Source of the DNA: an uncultured Christensenella sp.
GTDB lineage: Bacteria; Bacillota; Clostridia; Christensenellales; Pumilibacteraceae
Assembly (NCBI GenBank): GCA_910577945.1
Contig: CAJTNI010000003.1
Location: 107,607-146,233 of the forward strand
Reading direction: 5' to 3'
DNA: 38,627 nt
Both the position numbers and the translations under genes were made by a program. The notes beneath the pieces were generated by a model that was not told the origin of the DNA, made no database searches, and saw only the letters and a list, made by a program, of their open reading frames with translations. The first letter of the stretch is position 1; each line of letters starts with the position of its first letter. This document shows, one piece after another, positions 1 to 9,900 of this stretch.

Positions 1-110
1 CGCGCCGATGCGAACAAGCCGAACGGCATTGCCAAAAGCGCTATTGCCGCGGAAAGCACCAGCAATGCCAGCCGCTTAACGGACGCGCCCAAGTTTGTCA
101 GTGTTTTCAT
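1..110 (-). CDS. Secreted protein, N-terminal fragment (cut by window edge)
   Basis: Only the first 36 or so codons are inside the window. They encode a typical signal peptide: a short basic start (Lys2, Lys12, Arg13), then a hydrophobic stretch rich in Leu and Ala ending in an Ala-Ser-Ala-like cleavage region. There is no lipobox cysteine. The ATG at 108-110 has a strong GGGAGG ribosome site seven bases upstream. The gene starts 41 bases after the amylase stop codon with no terminator between, so it is probably the last visible member of the maltodextrin operon. A second secreted glycosidase would fit the position, but nothing in the visible part shows function. Confidence 0.6.
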   Translation of the reverse strand, partial: MKTLTNLGASVKRLALLVLSAAIALLAMPFGLFASA

Positions 111-151
111 AAAATCCTCCCGTTAAATATAATCAATATAGTTTGCGTAAA

Positions 152-1918
152 TTATTGAGCTTTAAGCACCGCCACCGAGTTGGACGGCAATACCAAGCTG
201 CCGTTCGACAGCGTAACCGCGCCACCGCCCGCCGTCAGCGTGCCGACAAGCGCGTAATCGGCAAACGCCGACACGTCGAGCGTCGCCTGCTCGCCGAAAT
301 TGTGTACGATAGCGACCGTTCTGTCCTTCCAGGTAATCGTATAAGCCGCAATCGTCCTATTAAGCGCGTTTATGTTGGCGATAGACGCACCGTTGAGCCC
401 GTCTCTTATAGTATCGCCCAAAACGAGCGCGCCCGCGCCGTCTACCGCGTACGCCGTCATTACGCCGTGCGCTATCTCGGGGAAACGGTTGCGCAGCTTG
501 ATAGTATTCCTATAATAGGTCAGAATGGAATCGTACGTCTCCGTTTGGTCCTTCCACGAGCCGTATTTTTGCGCGCTCTCGTAGTCCGCGCCCGTCGGCT
601 CTTCCAGGTCGCCGCGCTCGTCGCCCCAATTAAACGGCAAGCGTCGGTTGGGGTCCGAACCCGTGCCCATCGCGCCGAGCTCCTCGCCGTAATAGATATA
701 GCAGCTTCCCGGCATAAGCATGTACAGCGACGCGGCGCTTTTCAGCTTGGCGTCGGTCAAGAACATTGCCGCAAGTCTGTCGTTGTCGTGATTGGTTAAG
801 AAGTTGGACAGTATAGCATGCTCGTCGCGCGCCAAAACGTCCGCCTGCGTGTTTGCCATATTGTTGACGAGGTTTGCCGCAACGACGCGCTGCGACTGCG
901 ACGACGCGACCTGCGCAAAACTGCCGTACGAGCTGCCGCCCGAATACGAGTAGTTAAAGTTGCTCATGCCCGTGTCGAAATAGGCGTTAACGACCTCGCC
1001 GCTCGCCCAAACCTCGCCCACGTTGTAGCTGTACCGACCTATACCGTCGTTTGCCCAGCCCTGCGCGGCGGCGACTTGCGCGCCCTTCTCGTCGCAGTAG
1101 TCGTTAAACCACGACCAAAACTCGCCGTTTTCTTCAGTATAGATTACGGCATCGGCGCACGCCCAAGGCACCGCGTCGAGACGGAACGACTTAATACCGC
1201 GCTCCAACCAAAAATCGACGATTTTCTTGATTTCCTCGCGCACCGATTCGTTCGCGAGATTGAGGTCGGGCATATCGTGCGAGAAATTGCCGAGATAATA
1301 CATATCGGCAGTGCCGGTGACCTTGCGGTACGTGCCAGTGCCGGGTTTATCCTTTTCGTGTACGAATACGTAACGCTGCATAGCCTCGCTATCCTCGGGC
1401 TCGTATCCGTTTTTCGCATCCTCCAACGCCTTTAAAAACCACGGGTGCTGACTGGACGTGTGATTTAGCACCAAATCCATTTGCAGCCAAATCCCGCGTT
1501 TGTCGCACTCCTCGACCAGCTCGTCGAAATCTTCGAGCGTGCCGTACTCGTCGTCGATATCGTAATAATCGGTAACGTCGTACTTGTGGTAGGACGGCGA
1601 GGAATTTATAGGCATCATCCAAATACCGTTAATGCCCAAATCCTCAGTCGTGGAATCGTCGCCGTCGTTGAGGTAATCGAGGTTTTCGATAAGTCCGCGA
1701 ATATCGCCTATGCCGTCGCCGTTGCCGTCGGCAAAGCTGCGCACGAACACCTCGTAATATGTACGAGCGTAATCCTGCGGGATTTCGTAAACGTCCGTAT
1801 TCGTGGGCGTGGCGTCGGGCTGAGGTCCGTCGCCCTTGTCGCATGCCACGGCAGAGAGCGCGAAAGACGACGCGACAGCCAAGCAAGTTACTGCGGATAG
1901 CATTCGTTTGAGTTTCAT
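152..1918 (-). CDS. GH13 alpha-amylase family lipoprotein
   Basis: This 588-residue enzyme should hydrolyse alpha-1,4-glucan links outside the cell and feed maltodextrins to the ABC transporter encoded upstream in the same operon. Residues 1-26 are a lipoprotein signal with lipobox LSAVAC (Cys26). The barrel carries the GH13 signatures: region I DLVLNH (148-153), region II GIKSFRLDAV with the nucleophile Asp248, region III GEVW with acid/base Glu302, and region IV NHD with Asp378. The insert around 60-72 (DGNGDGIGDIRG) is the usual calcium-type loop. A C-terminal beta domain follows from about residue 500. The ATG is preceded by AAAGGAG. Oligo-1,6-glucosidase or neopullulanase-like specificity cannot be excluded. 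The GH13 assignment is certain; substrate is inferred. Confidence 0.93.
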   Translation of the reverse strand: MKLKRMLSAVTCLAVASSFALSAVACDKGDGPQPDATPTNTDVYEIPQDYARTYYEVFVRSFADGNGDGIGDIRGLIENLDYLNDGDDSTTEDLGINGIWMMPINSSPSYHKYDVTDYYDIDDEYGTLEDFDELVEECDKRGIWLQMDLVLNHTSSQHPWFLKALEDAKNGYEPEDSEAMQRYVFVHEKDKPGTGTYRKVTGTADMYYLGNFSHDMPDLNLANESVREEIKKIVDFWLERGIKSFRLDAVPWACADAVIYTEENGEFWSWFNDYCDEKGAQVAAAQGWANDGIGRYSYNVGEVWASGEVVNAYFDTGMSNFNYSYSGGSSYGSFAQVASSQSQRVVAANLVNNMANTQADVLARDEHAILSNFLTNHDNDRLAAMFLTDAKLKSAASLYMLMPGSCYIYYGEELGAMGTGSDPNRRLPFNWGDERGDLEEPTGADYESAQKYGSWKDQTETYDSILTYYRNTIKLRNRFPEIAHGVMTAYAVDGAGALVLGDTIRDGLNGASIANINALNRTIAAYTITWKDRTVAIVHNFGEQATLDVSAFADYALVGTLTAGGGAVTLSNGSLVLPSNSVAVLKAQ

Positions 1919-1956
1919 AGCATCTCCTTTGATTTACTTACAACATAAAATTACAC

Positions 1957-1993
1957 GCAAAAGGGGGTTTGCACAAAACAAACCTCCTTTCGC
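1957..1993 (-). terminator. Intercistronic hairpin between malG-like gene and amylase
   Basis: On the minus strand, GCGAAAGGAGGTTTG pairs with CAAACCCCCTTTTGC around a short T-rich loop, with one mismatch. The sequence after it is only weakly T-rich, so it is more likely a processing, stabilising or partial-termination hairpin than a full terminator. It lies in the 88-base gap between the permease stop and the amylase start. Confidence 0.5.
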
Positions 1994-2006
1994 ATGCAGT
2001 TTGCAA

Positions 2007-2852
2007 TCAACCCTTTGCAGCGCCGCCCGTAATGCCGGCGATGTAGAATTTTTGCATAATCAAGAACATGATGACAATAGGAATGGAAATCAATACGCTG
2101 CCCGCGCAGAACCGTGCGAAATAGTCCGCTATCATGGTTTGAGTCGTCCAGTTCCTGATACCCACCGCAATGGTGAAGTTTTTGGGACTGCTCAAAAACA
2201 CGCTCGCCATAATAAAGTCGCACCACGGGCTGATAAACGACGTAAGCACCGTGTAAATGATAATCGGCTTACTCAGCGGAATAATCATTTGCCAGAATAT
2301 GCGATTCTTCGTCGCGCCGTCAATGCGCGCCGCCTCGTCTATCGCCATAGGTATCGTATCGAAAAATCCCTTTACGATATAGTACCCCGTGCCCGACGCC
2401 AGCGAGTACGCAAGCGCAAGCCCGAAGATGTTGTTGGTAAGATTGAACTGACTGAAAATATAATACAACGCAATCATCGACAAAAAGCCGGGGAACAATC
2501 CCAAAATCAAGCCGATATTCATAAGCTTTTTGCGCGCGCTGAAACGCATTCTCGACAGCGCAAACGACACCATCAAAATAAACATCGTCGTAATAGCGCA
2601 AGAGATAAGCGCGATTACAAGAGTGTTAATAAGCCATCTGCCGTACGGATTATTGGAATCTTGGAACAGCAATTTAAAGTTGTTAAGCGTGTACGTCTCG
2701 GGGAATATGCCGACAGACGATACGCCCGTGTTGGTATCGAACGCTTTTAACACCATCCACACCAACGGGAACAACCATACAAATACCATTACCAGGAGAA
2801 TCAAATAAATGACGACGTCGGATATAACTCGCTTTGACCTTAACCCTATCAT
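2007..2852 (-). CDS. malG: Maltodextrin ABC transporter permease (MalG-like)
   Basis: This is an inner-membrane permease of 281 residues, close to the usual MalG length. It has six predicted membrane segments and the cytoplasmic EAA loop (DEAARIDGATKNRIFWQMIIPLSKP region), which docks onto the ATPase subunit. It is the second permease of a carbohydrate uptake (CUT1) transporter with the MalF-like and binding proteins encoded just upstream. Its start codon overlaps the end of the MalF-like gene by four bases, a sign of translational coupling. No ATP-binding gene is present in the operon, so a shared MsmX-type ATPase encoded elsewhere is likely, as is common in Firmicutes. Sugar specificity is inferred from the neighbouring amylase. 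Confidence 0.88.
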   Translation of the reverse strand: MIGLRSKRVISDVVIYLILLVMVFVWLFPLVWMVLKAFDTNTGVSSVGIFPETYTLNNFKLLFQDSNNPYGRWLINTLVIALISCAITTMFILMVSFALSRMRFSARKKLMNIGLILGLFPGFLSMIALYYIFSQFNLTNNIFGLALAYSLASGTGYYIVKGFFDTIPMAIDEAARIDGATKNRIFWQMIIPLSKPIIIYTVLTSFISPWCDFIMASVFLSSPKNFTIAVGIRNWTTQTMIADYFARFCAGSVLISIPIVIMFLIMQKFYIAGITGGAAKG

Positions 2853-4414
2853 TGGAATGTATCCTCCTGCTTAACGGATTTGGAGCTGTTAAACACGATT
2901 AGCGTGAAGAACGCGGTAACCAAGAACGTAAATAAGCCTATGACCGCGCCGAAATTGTACTCGGGATACTGTCCCTTGTTAACGGTCAACGTGTACAGCC
3001 ACGTTACGAGCAGGTCCGTTCTGCCGGGCTGACCGATATCGGTCATAAGCTTCGGCCCGCCGCCCGTAAGGAAGAATATTACGTTAAAGTTGTTTATGTT
3101 GCCCGTAAACGTCGTAATAAGCTGAGGACCCATGACGAACATTATATACGGGAATGTAATGGAAATAAATCTGCGGACGGGACCTGCGCCGTCTATCCTG
3201 CTCGACTCGTAAAGCTCGTCGGGAATATTCATGAGAATACCCGAGGTAGCAAGCATGGTATACGGCATGCCGCGCCACATATTGATAACTATAACGAACA
3301 TTCTTGCTCGCCAAACGCTGTTTGTAACGCCGCCCGCCCAGTCTATATTAACGTCCTTCAAGCCAAACCACTGCTGCAATATCTTGTTAAACGCACCGGT
3401 AAGCGCCGTGTTGGAGCTATAACTGAAAAAGTTTGCCATCATCAACAGCGTTATGAAGTCGGGAACGGCTATGACTATTACAAAACAGGTGCGCCAAAAT
3501 ACCTTCAACTTAATCGACTTCTTGTTAATCATCATCGCCAAGAACATGCCGAAGAAGAAGTTTGTAAACGTAGCGAACACAGCCCACACGAGCGTCCAGC
3601 CCAATACGCGCCAAATAGCCGACCCGTACGCCGAGCCGTTCGAAAACACGTATTTAAACGCATCGAAGCCTATCCAACCGAACAACTGCGCAGGCGGATA
3701 ATGCTTGTCGCCGTCCATTATACCGAAATTGGTAAACGCTACCAAAATGTTACATATAAGCGGCAAAACGGTAATCAACAAAATACCGAACAACGGCAAC
3801 GCGAGTATAGTAACGTGGTAACCGTCGTTAAGCGCATAATTGAGCTGCTGCTTAAAAGTACTGAGCGGCTTGCCCGACTGCGCTCTTTTTTGCGTTTCGT
3901 ACGCTATTTTGGTGCTCTTGACGTAAACAATAAAAAAGAATATTATCAGCATAATCGTCATCACGCTGAACAACAATATTTTAAGCGAATTGTCTCCGTC
4001 TATATATCCAAACCCATCCGGATTGGGTTTTTGAGTGGCGGTACCCAACGACCCGAATTTACCGAGATTGGGCGCGCCTATGAATATCATGTACACTATA
4101 AACAAAGCCTCGACCGCAAGCAACAACAAACCCTTTACGATTTGCCCCGCCCCGCGAGTAAAGCACCCGAAGCCCATTATCAAATACGATATCCAAGTCC
4201 GCCAATCACCCTTAACCAGCCGCAAGAAATAATCTCTCACGCCGCGCCCGATTGCAAATACCCAATCTCTTATCTTAAACGGTATCGCACGGATTACGCT
4301 CCATAGCATAAGCCCGACGTTTTTGATATAATTCCAAACGGTCAAAGCCAGCCGCACAATCCACGGGCGGTTATACTGTTTCCAGGTGGGAATGGTCTTT
4401 TCCGTATTATCCAT
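2849..4414 (-). CDS. malF: Maltodextrin ABC transporter permease (MalF-like)
   Basis: This 521-residue inner-membrane permease pairs with the MalG-like protein. An N-terminal region of about 190 residues includes two hydrophobic segments and a charged stretch, longer than a minimal six-helix permease and typical of Gram-positive MalF proteins. The C-terminal part holds the core helices and the EAA loop (DELYESSRIDGAGPVRRFISI region). The start has a GGGAGTGA ribosome site. It lies 104 bases downstream of the binding-protein gene, with a hairpin in the gap, and overlaps the malG-like start by four bases. Confidence 0.88.
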   Translation of the reverse strand: MDNTEKTIPTWKQYNRPWIVRLALTVWNYIKNVGLMLWSVIRAIPFKIRDWVFAIGRGVRDYFLRLVKGDWRTWISYLIMGFGCFTRGAGQIVKGLLLLAVEALFIVYMIFIGAPNLGKFGSLGTATQKPNPDGFGYIDGDNSLKILLFSVMTIMLIIFFFIVYVKSTKIAYETQKRAQSGKPLSTFKQQLNYALNDGYHVTILALPLFGILLITVLPLICNILVAFTNFGIMDGDKHYPPAQLFGWIGFDAFKYVFSNGSAYGSAIWRVLGWTLVWAVFATFTNFFFGMFLAMMINKKSIKLKVFWRTCFVIVIAVPDFITLLMMANFFSYSSNTALTGAFNKILQQWFGLKDVNIDWAGGVTNSVWRARMFVIVINMWRGMPYTMLATSGILMNIPDELYESSRIDGAGPVRRFISITFPYIMFVMGPQLITTFTGNINNFNVIFFLTGGGPKLMTDIGQPGRTDLLVTWLYTLTVNKGQYPEYNFGAVIGLFTFLVTAFFTLIVFNSSKSVKQEDTFQ

Positions 4415-4448
4415 AAATCACTCCCATATTATTAGTCAAAATCGAAAC

Positions 4449-4475
4449 GCCGAGCCGAGCAACACTCGACTCGGC
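4449..4475 (-). other. Intercistronic hairpin between binding protein and permease genes
   Basis: On the minus strand GCCGAGTCGAG and CTCGGCTCGGC form an 11-base-pair stem around the loop TGTTG. No T-run follows directly. A hairpin between malE and malF is well known in other bacteria, where it stabilises the upstream message and sets excess binding protein over permease; the same role is inferred here. Confidence 0.6.
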
Positions 4476-4518
4476 AGTTCCGTAGCTTGATTTGTATTAA
4501 ATTGCGGTTATAGACTTA

Positions 4519-5841
4519 TCAGGTCTTAATCGTCGTCGCGAGCGTGCTAAGCGCGGTCATAAGCGCGGTTTCGGAAAGAGTCGCCTTGGTCGTGGTGTCA
4601 CCGGCATAGATACCGTTGCCGAACGTCTCCCACGCCGTCCAGAAATTGGACGACTGTTGGAGCTGCAAATATCCGCCCGCAGCGTTCTGCGCGCTGAGCG
4701 CCGCCAACGCTTTGTTTTCCTGTACCGCGGAAGTTGCGGCTACTTTCTTATTGGTCGGGCCGGCTTTGGTCGTCTCGAAACGCTTTGCCTGTCCGCGCTC
4801 GCCCGTAAGGAAGTTCGCGAGAGAAATGGATACCGCGATGTTGCCCGTTTTCTTCTGCGCGTTAACGCCGCAGTATTTGCCGCCCATGAACGAGCCCATC
4901 TGATAGTCGTTGGTACCGACCTTCAACGAAGGCAGCTTTGCGCACTTGATATCGTCGTACGTCGCGCCGTCCGTGCGCTTGTAGTCGTCATGGGGCTTGT
5001 TGTTCTCGTCCTTGGACATTTTCGTCTCAATGTCCTCTGCGACCCAAGTGCCGATTACGCCTGCGGCAACCGTACCGGACGCAAAGCCCGTGCCGATTTC
5101 GGAGTTCAGATCTTTGGACTGTTTGATGATGCAAGGCTTGCCGTTTTTCATCTTGTTGTTGTCGGGTCCGAGCAACGCATTGACAGCCTTGGCGACAGCC
5201 TTACCGGTGTCGTTGTCGATATCGGTTACATAATCGTCCTCGACGTAGTCCATAATGCAACCGGCATCGCCGAACCAGAACGTCGGGAGATACCAGCCGT
5301 TGGCATAGTCGAACATTATGTTCTTGTCTTTTTCTTTCGCTATTTCGACCATTTTGTCGAGCGACTTAACGTCGTCCGCCGTGAATACGGTGCTGTCGTA
5401 CCACAGGAAATAGCCGTTGTCCGCCGTGGTCGGGAACGCTACCGCGGTCGTGCCGTTCATAACGGGGTTGTACCACGACTCTTCGTCGCGCGCTTTGATT
5501 TCCGCAGTGACTTCCGCACCGAGGTTTTGCAACAAATTCTTTTCCTGCAATCCCGCAATCTGTCCCGCTTCAAAGAAGAAAACGTCCGCACCGTTGCTGG
5601 CGTCCGTGTTGAGCTTGGTTTCGACTTCGCCCTCGTCTACCGCGTTAAAGGTTACGGTGTAATCCTTGTAGTCGGGGTTGGCATCTTTCCACTCTGCGAT
5701 AATCGATTCGTAGCCGTTGATAGCGGCCTGAGGCGCCCATACGACAATCGTTTTCGAGTCCTCTTTACCGCACGCGGCAAGACTGCCGACAGCCGAAATC
5801 GCCATTGCTGACGCGAGCAAAACGGATAGCATTTTTTTCAT
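4519..5841 (-). CDS. malE: Maltodextrin-binding lipoprotein (extracellular solute-binding protein family 1)
   Basis: This 440-residue binding protein would capture maltodextrins at the cell surface for the MalF/MalG-like permease. It begins with a lipoprotein signal ending SLAAC (Cys24). The mature part starts with the usual first strand (TIVVWAPQAAINGYESIIAE region) and contains typical family 1 features such as the ADVFFFEAGQIAGLQ segment and several Trp/Tyr residues expected in the sugar cleft. The ATG has a GGAGG site. It is the first gene after a consensus promoter at 5881-5909, as expected for the most abundant product. No LacI-type regulator gene is adjacent. Confidence 0.9.
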   Translation of the reverse strand: MKKMLSVLLASAMAISAVGSLAACGKEDSKTIVVWAPQAAINGYESIIAEWKDANPDYKDYTVTFNAVDEGEVETKLNTDASNGADVFFFEAGQIAGLQEKNLLQNLGAEVTAEIKARDEESWYNPVMNGTTAVAFPTTADNGYFLWYDSTVFTADDVKSLDKMVEIAKEKDKNIMFDYANGWYLPTFWFGDAGCIMDYVEDDYVTDIDNDTGKAVAKAVNALLGPDNNKMKNGKPCIIKQSKDLNSEIGTGFASGTVAAGVIGTWVAEDIETKMSKDENNKPHDDYKRTDGATYDDIKCAKLPSLKVGTNDYQMGSFMGGKYCGVNAQKKTGNIAVSISLANFLTGERGQAKRFETTKAGPTNKKVAATSAVQENKALAALSAQNAAGGYLQLQQSSNFWTAWETFGNGIYAGDTTTKATLSETALMTALSTLATTIKT

Positions 5842-5880
5842 AAATTTTCCTCCAAATTTTGTTTTTTAAATGCTGAACTA

Positions 5881-5909
5881 ATTTTAGCACCTTAAAGGGG
5901 CTTTGTCAA
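5881..5909 (-). promoter_or_regulatory. Sigma-70/SigA-type promoter of the maltodextrin operon
   Basis: Reading the minus strand, TTGACA (5904-5909) is followed by a 17-base spacer and TAAAAT (5881-5886). The predicted start of transcription is near 5874, about 33 bases before the binding-protein ATG. The flanking region to about 6060 is AT-rich and could hold operators, but I see no clear palindrome. Confidence 0.8.
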
Positions 5910-6060
5910 TAGATTTTCACAAAAATTTTGCTCAAATTTATACAATTTGCACAATATTTTTTTATATTCGGGTAACAAAATCGGCATTTATATGTCATAT
6001 TTTGCACTTTTCTGGCGATTATATACCGTTTTATCGTAAATACGCAATTTGCGAGCAAAC

Positions 6061-6098
6061 AAAAAGCCGTCCCGAGACGACCCGCGGAACGGCTTTTT
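6061..6098 (-). terminator. Rho-independent terminator after the nucleoside hydrolase gene
   Basis: AAAAAGCCGTCCCG and CGGAACGGCTTTTT form a stem of about 14 pairs with A and T runs on both sides, so it could terminate in both directions. It begins 14 bases after the stop codon of the minus-strand nucleoside hydrolase gene. Confidence 0.8.
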
Positions 6099-6111
6099 GC
6101 ACGTCGATTTG

Positions 6112-6888
6112 TCATTTAATAAGTCTTAACTCGTTGTACTCCACCCCGTCGGCGCGGCGCACGCGCACCGCTTCGAACCGCTCGGGCGTCGTCACGGCGA
6201 GCGCGGCGACGTAGTCGTATACCGAAATTTTTTCGACGTTGCGCGCCCTGCACAGCTCCACGCACCGCGATATAAACTTATCCGTAAGCGCGTCGCCCGT
6301 TTCGAGCGTTTCGAAAGCGAACCGCCTATCGTGGCAGGTGTCGAGCGTCGCCACCGCCGTCGCCGTAAACGCGTACTTTTTGAACGCGTCGGGGTCGAGC
6401 GCCTCGTTGAACTCGTAATCGCCGTAATTGGGCTCGTCGCTCGTCGCACCGCCCATGAGCACCGTGCAAAACGGCGTGTACCCGAGCATAAGCGGCACGG
6501 TGCACGGTCCTAACGACAGCACGCAATCGCGCTCGGGCGTCGCCGCGCTTTCGAGCTCGCGCTTATACTCGTCGAACCCGACGACGGGCGCATCGCACTT
6601 TTCAGGCGTCAAAAAGTCGCCTATACCGTCCGAGCCGTGTATTTCGGGGATATCGGCGGACGGCTGTTTAACGGCGCGCGTGTCCACAATGCGCACCTTG
6701 TCGATGCCAAGCGTAGTCGCCGCGAGCACGGTGTGCGCGTTGCGGTACGCCGTGTCTACGTCCACGTTGCCGCCTATCGGCACAACGTCTATCGCGTCGA
6801 ACAATTCCGCATGCGCAAGCACGTGCAGCAGCGCCGCCGCGTCGTCGACGCCGTAATCGCTGAAAATAATCGCTCTGTTGTATTTCAC
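6112..6888 (-). CDS. Divergent inosine-uridine nucleoside hydrolase family protein
   Basis: At 258 residues this is a little shorter than usual family members (about 310). Nucleoside hydrolases split the N-glycosidic bond of ribonucleosides using a calcium-binding DxDxxxDD cluster near the start. Here the cluster reads FSDYGVDD: the first Asp is replaced by Phe, while the other three Asp remain. The HGSDGIGD segment near residue 84 matches the family's second conserved loop. The late metal-binding motif, normally HDP, appears as YDYVAA near residue 223. The fold assignment is fairly secure; activity and substrate are uncertain. The start is a GTG preceded by GGAGGAG. It follows the giant membrane-protein gene by 61 bases and may be cotranscribed with it. 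Confidence 0.72.
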   Translation of the reverse strand: MKYNRAIIFSDYGVDDAAALLHVLAHAELFDAIDVVPIGGNVDVDTAYRNAHTVLAATTLGIDKVRIVDTRAVKQPSADIPEIHGSDGIGDFLTPEKCDAPVVGFDEYKRELESAATPERDCVLSLGPCTVPLMLGYTPFCTVLMGGATSDEPNYGDYEFNEALDPDAFKKYAFTATAVATLDTCHDRRFAFETLETGDALTDKFISRCVELCRARNVEKISVYDYVAALAVTTPERFEAVRVRRADGVEYNELRLIK

Positions 6889-6949
6889 CGTCGGACTCCT
6901 CCGTTTTCGCTCCGAAATCCCGCTCGAAACGGGAAAAGCTCAAATATGC

Positions 6950-9900
6950 TCATATGCTCTTTTTCGCAAACGTAATAGTTCCTATGCCGCTCGTCGCGTC
7001 GGCGGTCGCGCCGAACGAAATATCGCGCATATCGACCACGCCGGGCACGCGCGTGCCGTCGCCGTTGTCCTTGCCGTTGAGCGCGGTCAAACACTGCATG
7101 ACGACCGAATGGATATTTATCTTGCCGTCGTCCGTCGTTTCGTCGCTCATATTCATCATTTTGAGCAAGTGCTTGCGCGCGTCGGCGCTCATATCGTTGA
7201 AAATCTGACCTCGGTCCTCGAACCTATCCTTGCCGCCCTCGCGCACCTTTTCCATTGCGACGGTCACGTAGATATAGTCGGGCATAAAGCCGTCGCTCGC
7301 GTCGCCGTTTTGCTCGTCCTTGTTAACGCTTAACCTGAACGTGACGAGCACAAAATCCTTATCGGCGGTTACGGGCGCGCCCGCGATGCGACCGTTTGCC
7401 CAATCGCGTATCGTCTTTGCCGCAGCGCTCTCGCCGCCCGTCGCCTCGGCAAGCACCGTCGTTTGCACCGCCAAAACGCTGTCGCCCATGCCGCCCGCAC
7501 GCATCGCCTGCTGGAAGAACCCGTTGAATTCCTTGTCTGTATCCGTCGTCGCGCCGCCCAACGGGTTGAACAACTCCGCATAACCGTCGTAGGTCGTAAA
7601 CTCGGACGGATTGCGCACGAACTCGTCGTACACGTAGTTGTAGCCGTTGTCGGGCTCGGCGTCCGCGTCGAGCGCATACAAGCCCTGTATCGCCTCTTTT
7701 ACGTGCTCGGGATTGACCTCGACGGTCGTGCCGTCGTCGGCTTTGTCGAGGTCGAGCTTGCGTGCCAGGAACGAATAAAAGCTTTCGAGCTGCAAGCCGT
7801 CGGGCGTAAAGCTTATAAACCCTTCGCCTACGCTCGTCTCCAACGACCGTATTTGCTCGTACAAGATATTGCCGAACTCGGCAGTCTGCGCCTCCATATC
7901 GAAATCCGCGCCGAAATGCCGCGCAATGGCGAGCATATTTTCGTACGTGCCGTCGTCCATTGCGTTCACCCGCATGCTCACGGGATAGGTCTCGTTAACG
8001 GGATTGTTGACGTCCTCGACCGTGACGGTAACGTAAATCTTTTCAGCCGTCAACAGCTTGTGCATGTCGCCCGGCATAAGCGTCGCCACGTTCGCCGCCA
8101 TGACGATTACGAGGTCGAGGATATCGCCGTCGCCGCGCGCGACGATGCGCACGTCGGTAAGCTCGTAGTCTTTGACGCTTTCGTTATCGCCCATATTGGA
8201 TTTAATGAGCGCGCCCAGCTCCGCGCACGACATTAGCGGACGCAGCTCCGCCGCCGCGCGCTTGTCGTACGCGAGCGAATCGGGCTGTTTGTCCTTGACG
8301 CGGAACTTGCTCGCGTCAAACGCGTTTTCGCCCTCGCCGTCGGCTAAGAAATCGGTCAAGCCGTCGAACGTGGTAATCGGTGCGGGCGGATTGAGGTAGT
8401 ACATATCGACCACGCCGTCGATAAATTGACTGTAATCGGACGCAATCTCGCCGTCCTTGCCCTCCACTCCGTCGCTGTTGTCGAGCGCGCGCAGCACGGA
8501 TTTGAGCTCGTCTGCGGAGACCAGCGCGTCGCCGTTGTCGTCGGTGAGCACCGTGTCGGTGATAACCGTGAATATATCGGGCAGTATGAGCTCGCCGCCC
8601 GTCGTCTCGGTCTCTGTCGTCACGGACGAAACAAGCACAATGCCGTGCAAGGTCTCGTCGAGCGTGCGTATCATATCGCGCAGTGACTCGCCGAGACTGT
8701 CGGACACCGACGCGAGGTCGAGGGCGGGAACGAGCTTGGACAGCGTGGCAATCACGCGGTCGGTGTTCTCGTAGTCGTTGAGCATGAACTCCGTCTGCTC
8801 GTAGCTCTCGCCCGCGCCAAGGCTTTGCGTAACGTCCACCGTAATGCTTAGCAGCAGCTTTTCGGGCACTATGTTCGCCGCGAGCTTGCCGAGCATGGCG
8901 TTGCCGCCGAGGTCGCCGAGCATTGCCGCCACGTCCGCCTCCGCCGCGACAAGCGCAAACGTGTGCGCGCTGTCCTTGCGCTTTACGAACGTGAGCGCGT
9001 CCAGCGATATTTTCAGGTTTGCGGGCACGCCGCCCGACTTGGACAAAAGCGCGTCCATTTGCGTGCTCAACGCCGCCGCAAGCATGCGGTCGGTTATGCG
9101 CAGTTTGAGCTGTTCGGTCGGCTTGTCGAACGCCGCATGCAGCCGCTCCGCATCGAGGCGGTTGATAACGTCGTCCGTGCTCGCGCCGCCGCCTTCGCCC
9201 GTGCCGCCGAGGTCGACGCCCAGCATTTTGAACACGTCGGAAAGCGACGCGTTTTCGCCGAAATCGACCGCATACTTGCTTTCGATTTCCGCAATAAATT
9301 CCCGTTCGTAATCGACGCGCGTTTTGCCCGTCTTGTCGGCGGGGTCGTATTCGAGCGCGCCCGCGCCGTCCTTATACCACTTGTCGTACAGGTACGGGCG
9401 GAGCTGCGCGCGCCGCGCGTCCGCGTCGCTCGTAAGCAGCGCTTGAAGCATATACATGAAATCGGACTTGACGAGCGGGTCCGCCATGTCCTTGCTCGCG
9501 ACGTCCGCAAGCGCGCCGATTAAATCGAGCTTGACCGCGCCGCTCGCCGACTCGGCAAAATCCATACTGCCCGCCGCCGTTTCCAAATACGGCGAAAGCT
9601 TTTCGGTTATTCCGTCCAACAGCGACTGCACGGTCGTCGGCGCGTCCGCCGAATCGGCGTTCTTGCCGCTCGTCATGGCGAGTATGCCGTTTACAAGCGC
9701 GTACGCACGCTCTCGTTCGCGCTCGCTCATGTCGTTGAGCGTTACCTGCGTAGGCGCTTCGCCGTGCAGCGGTATCGTAATCGTCGCGTATAGGTTTTTG
9801 GGCAAAAATACGTTGCCAAGCCATCGCGCCAAGCCCGACGCCCAGCCGAACCCGTTGGCGGACGCGTAATGCGTTATCGCCTGCCCCGCCGCATCCTGCA

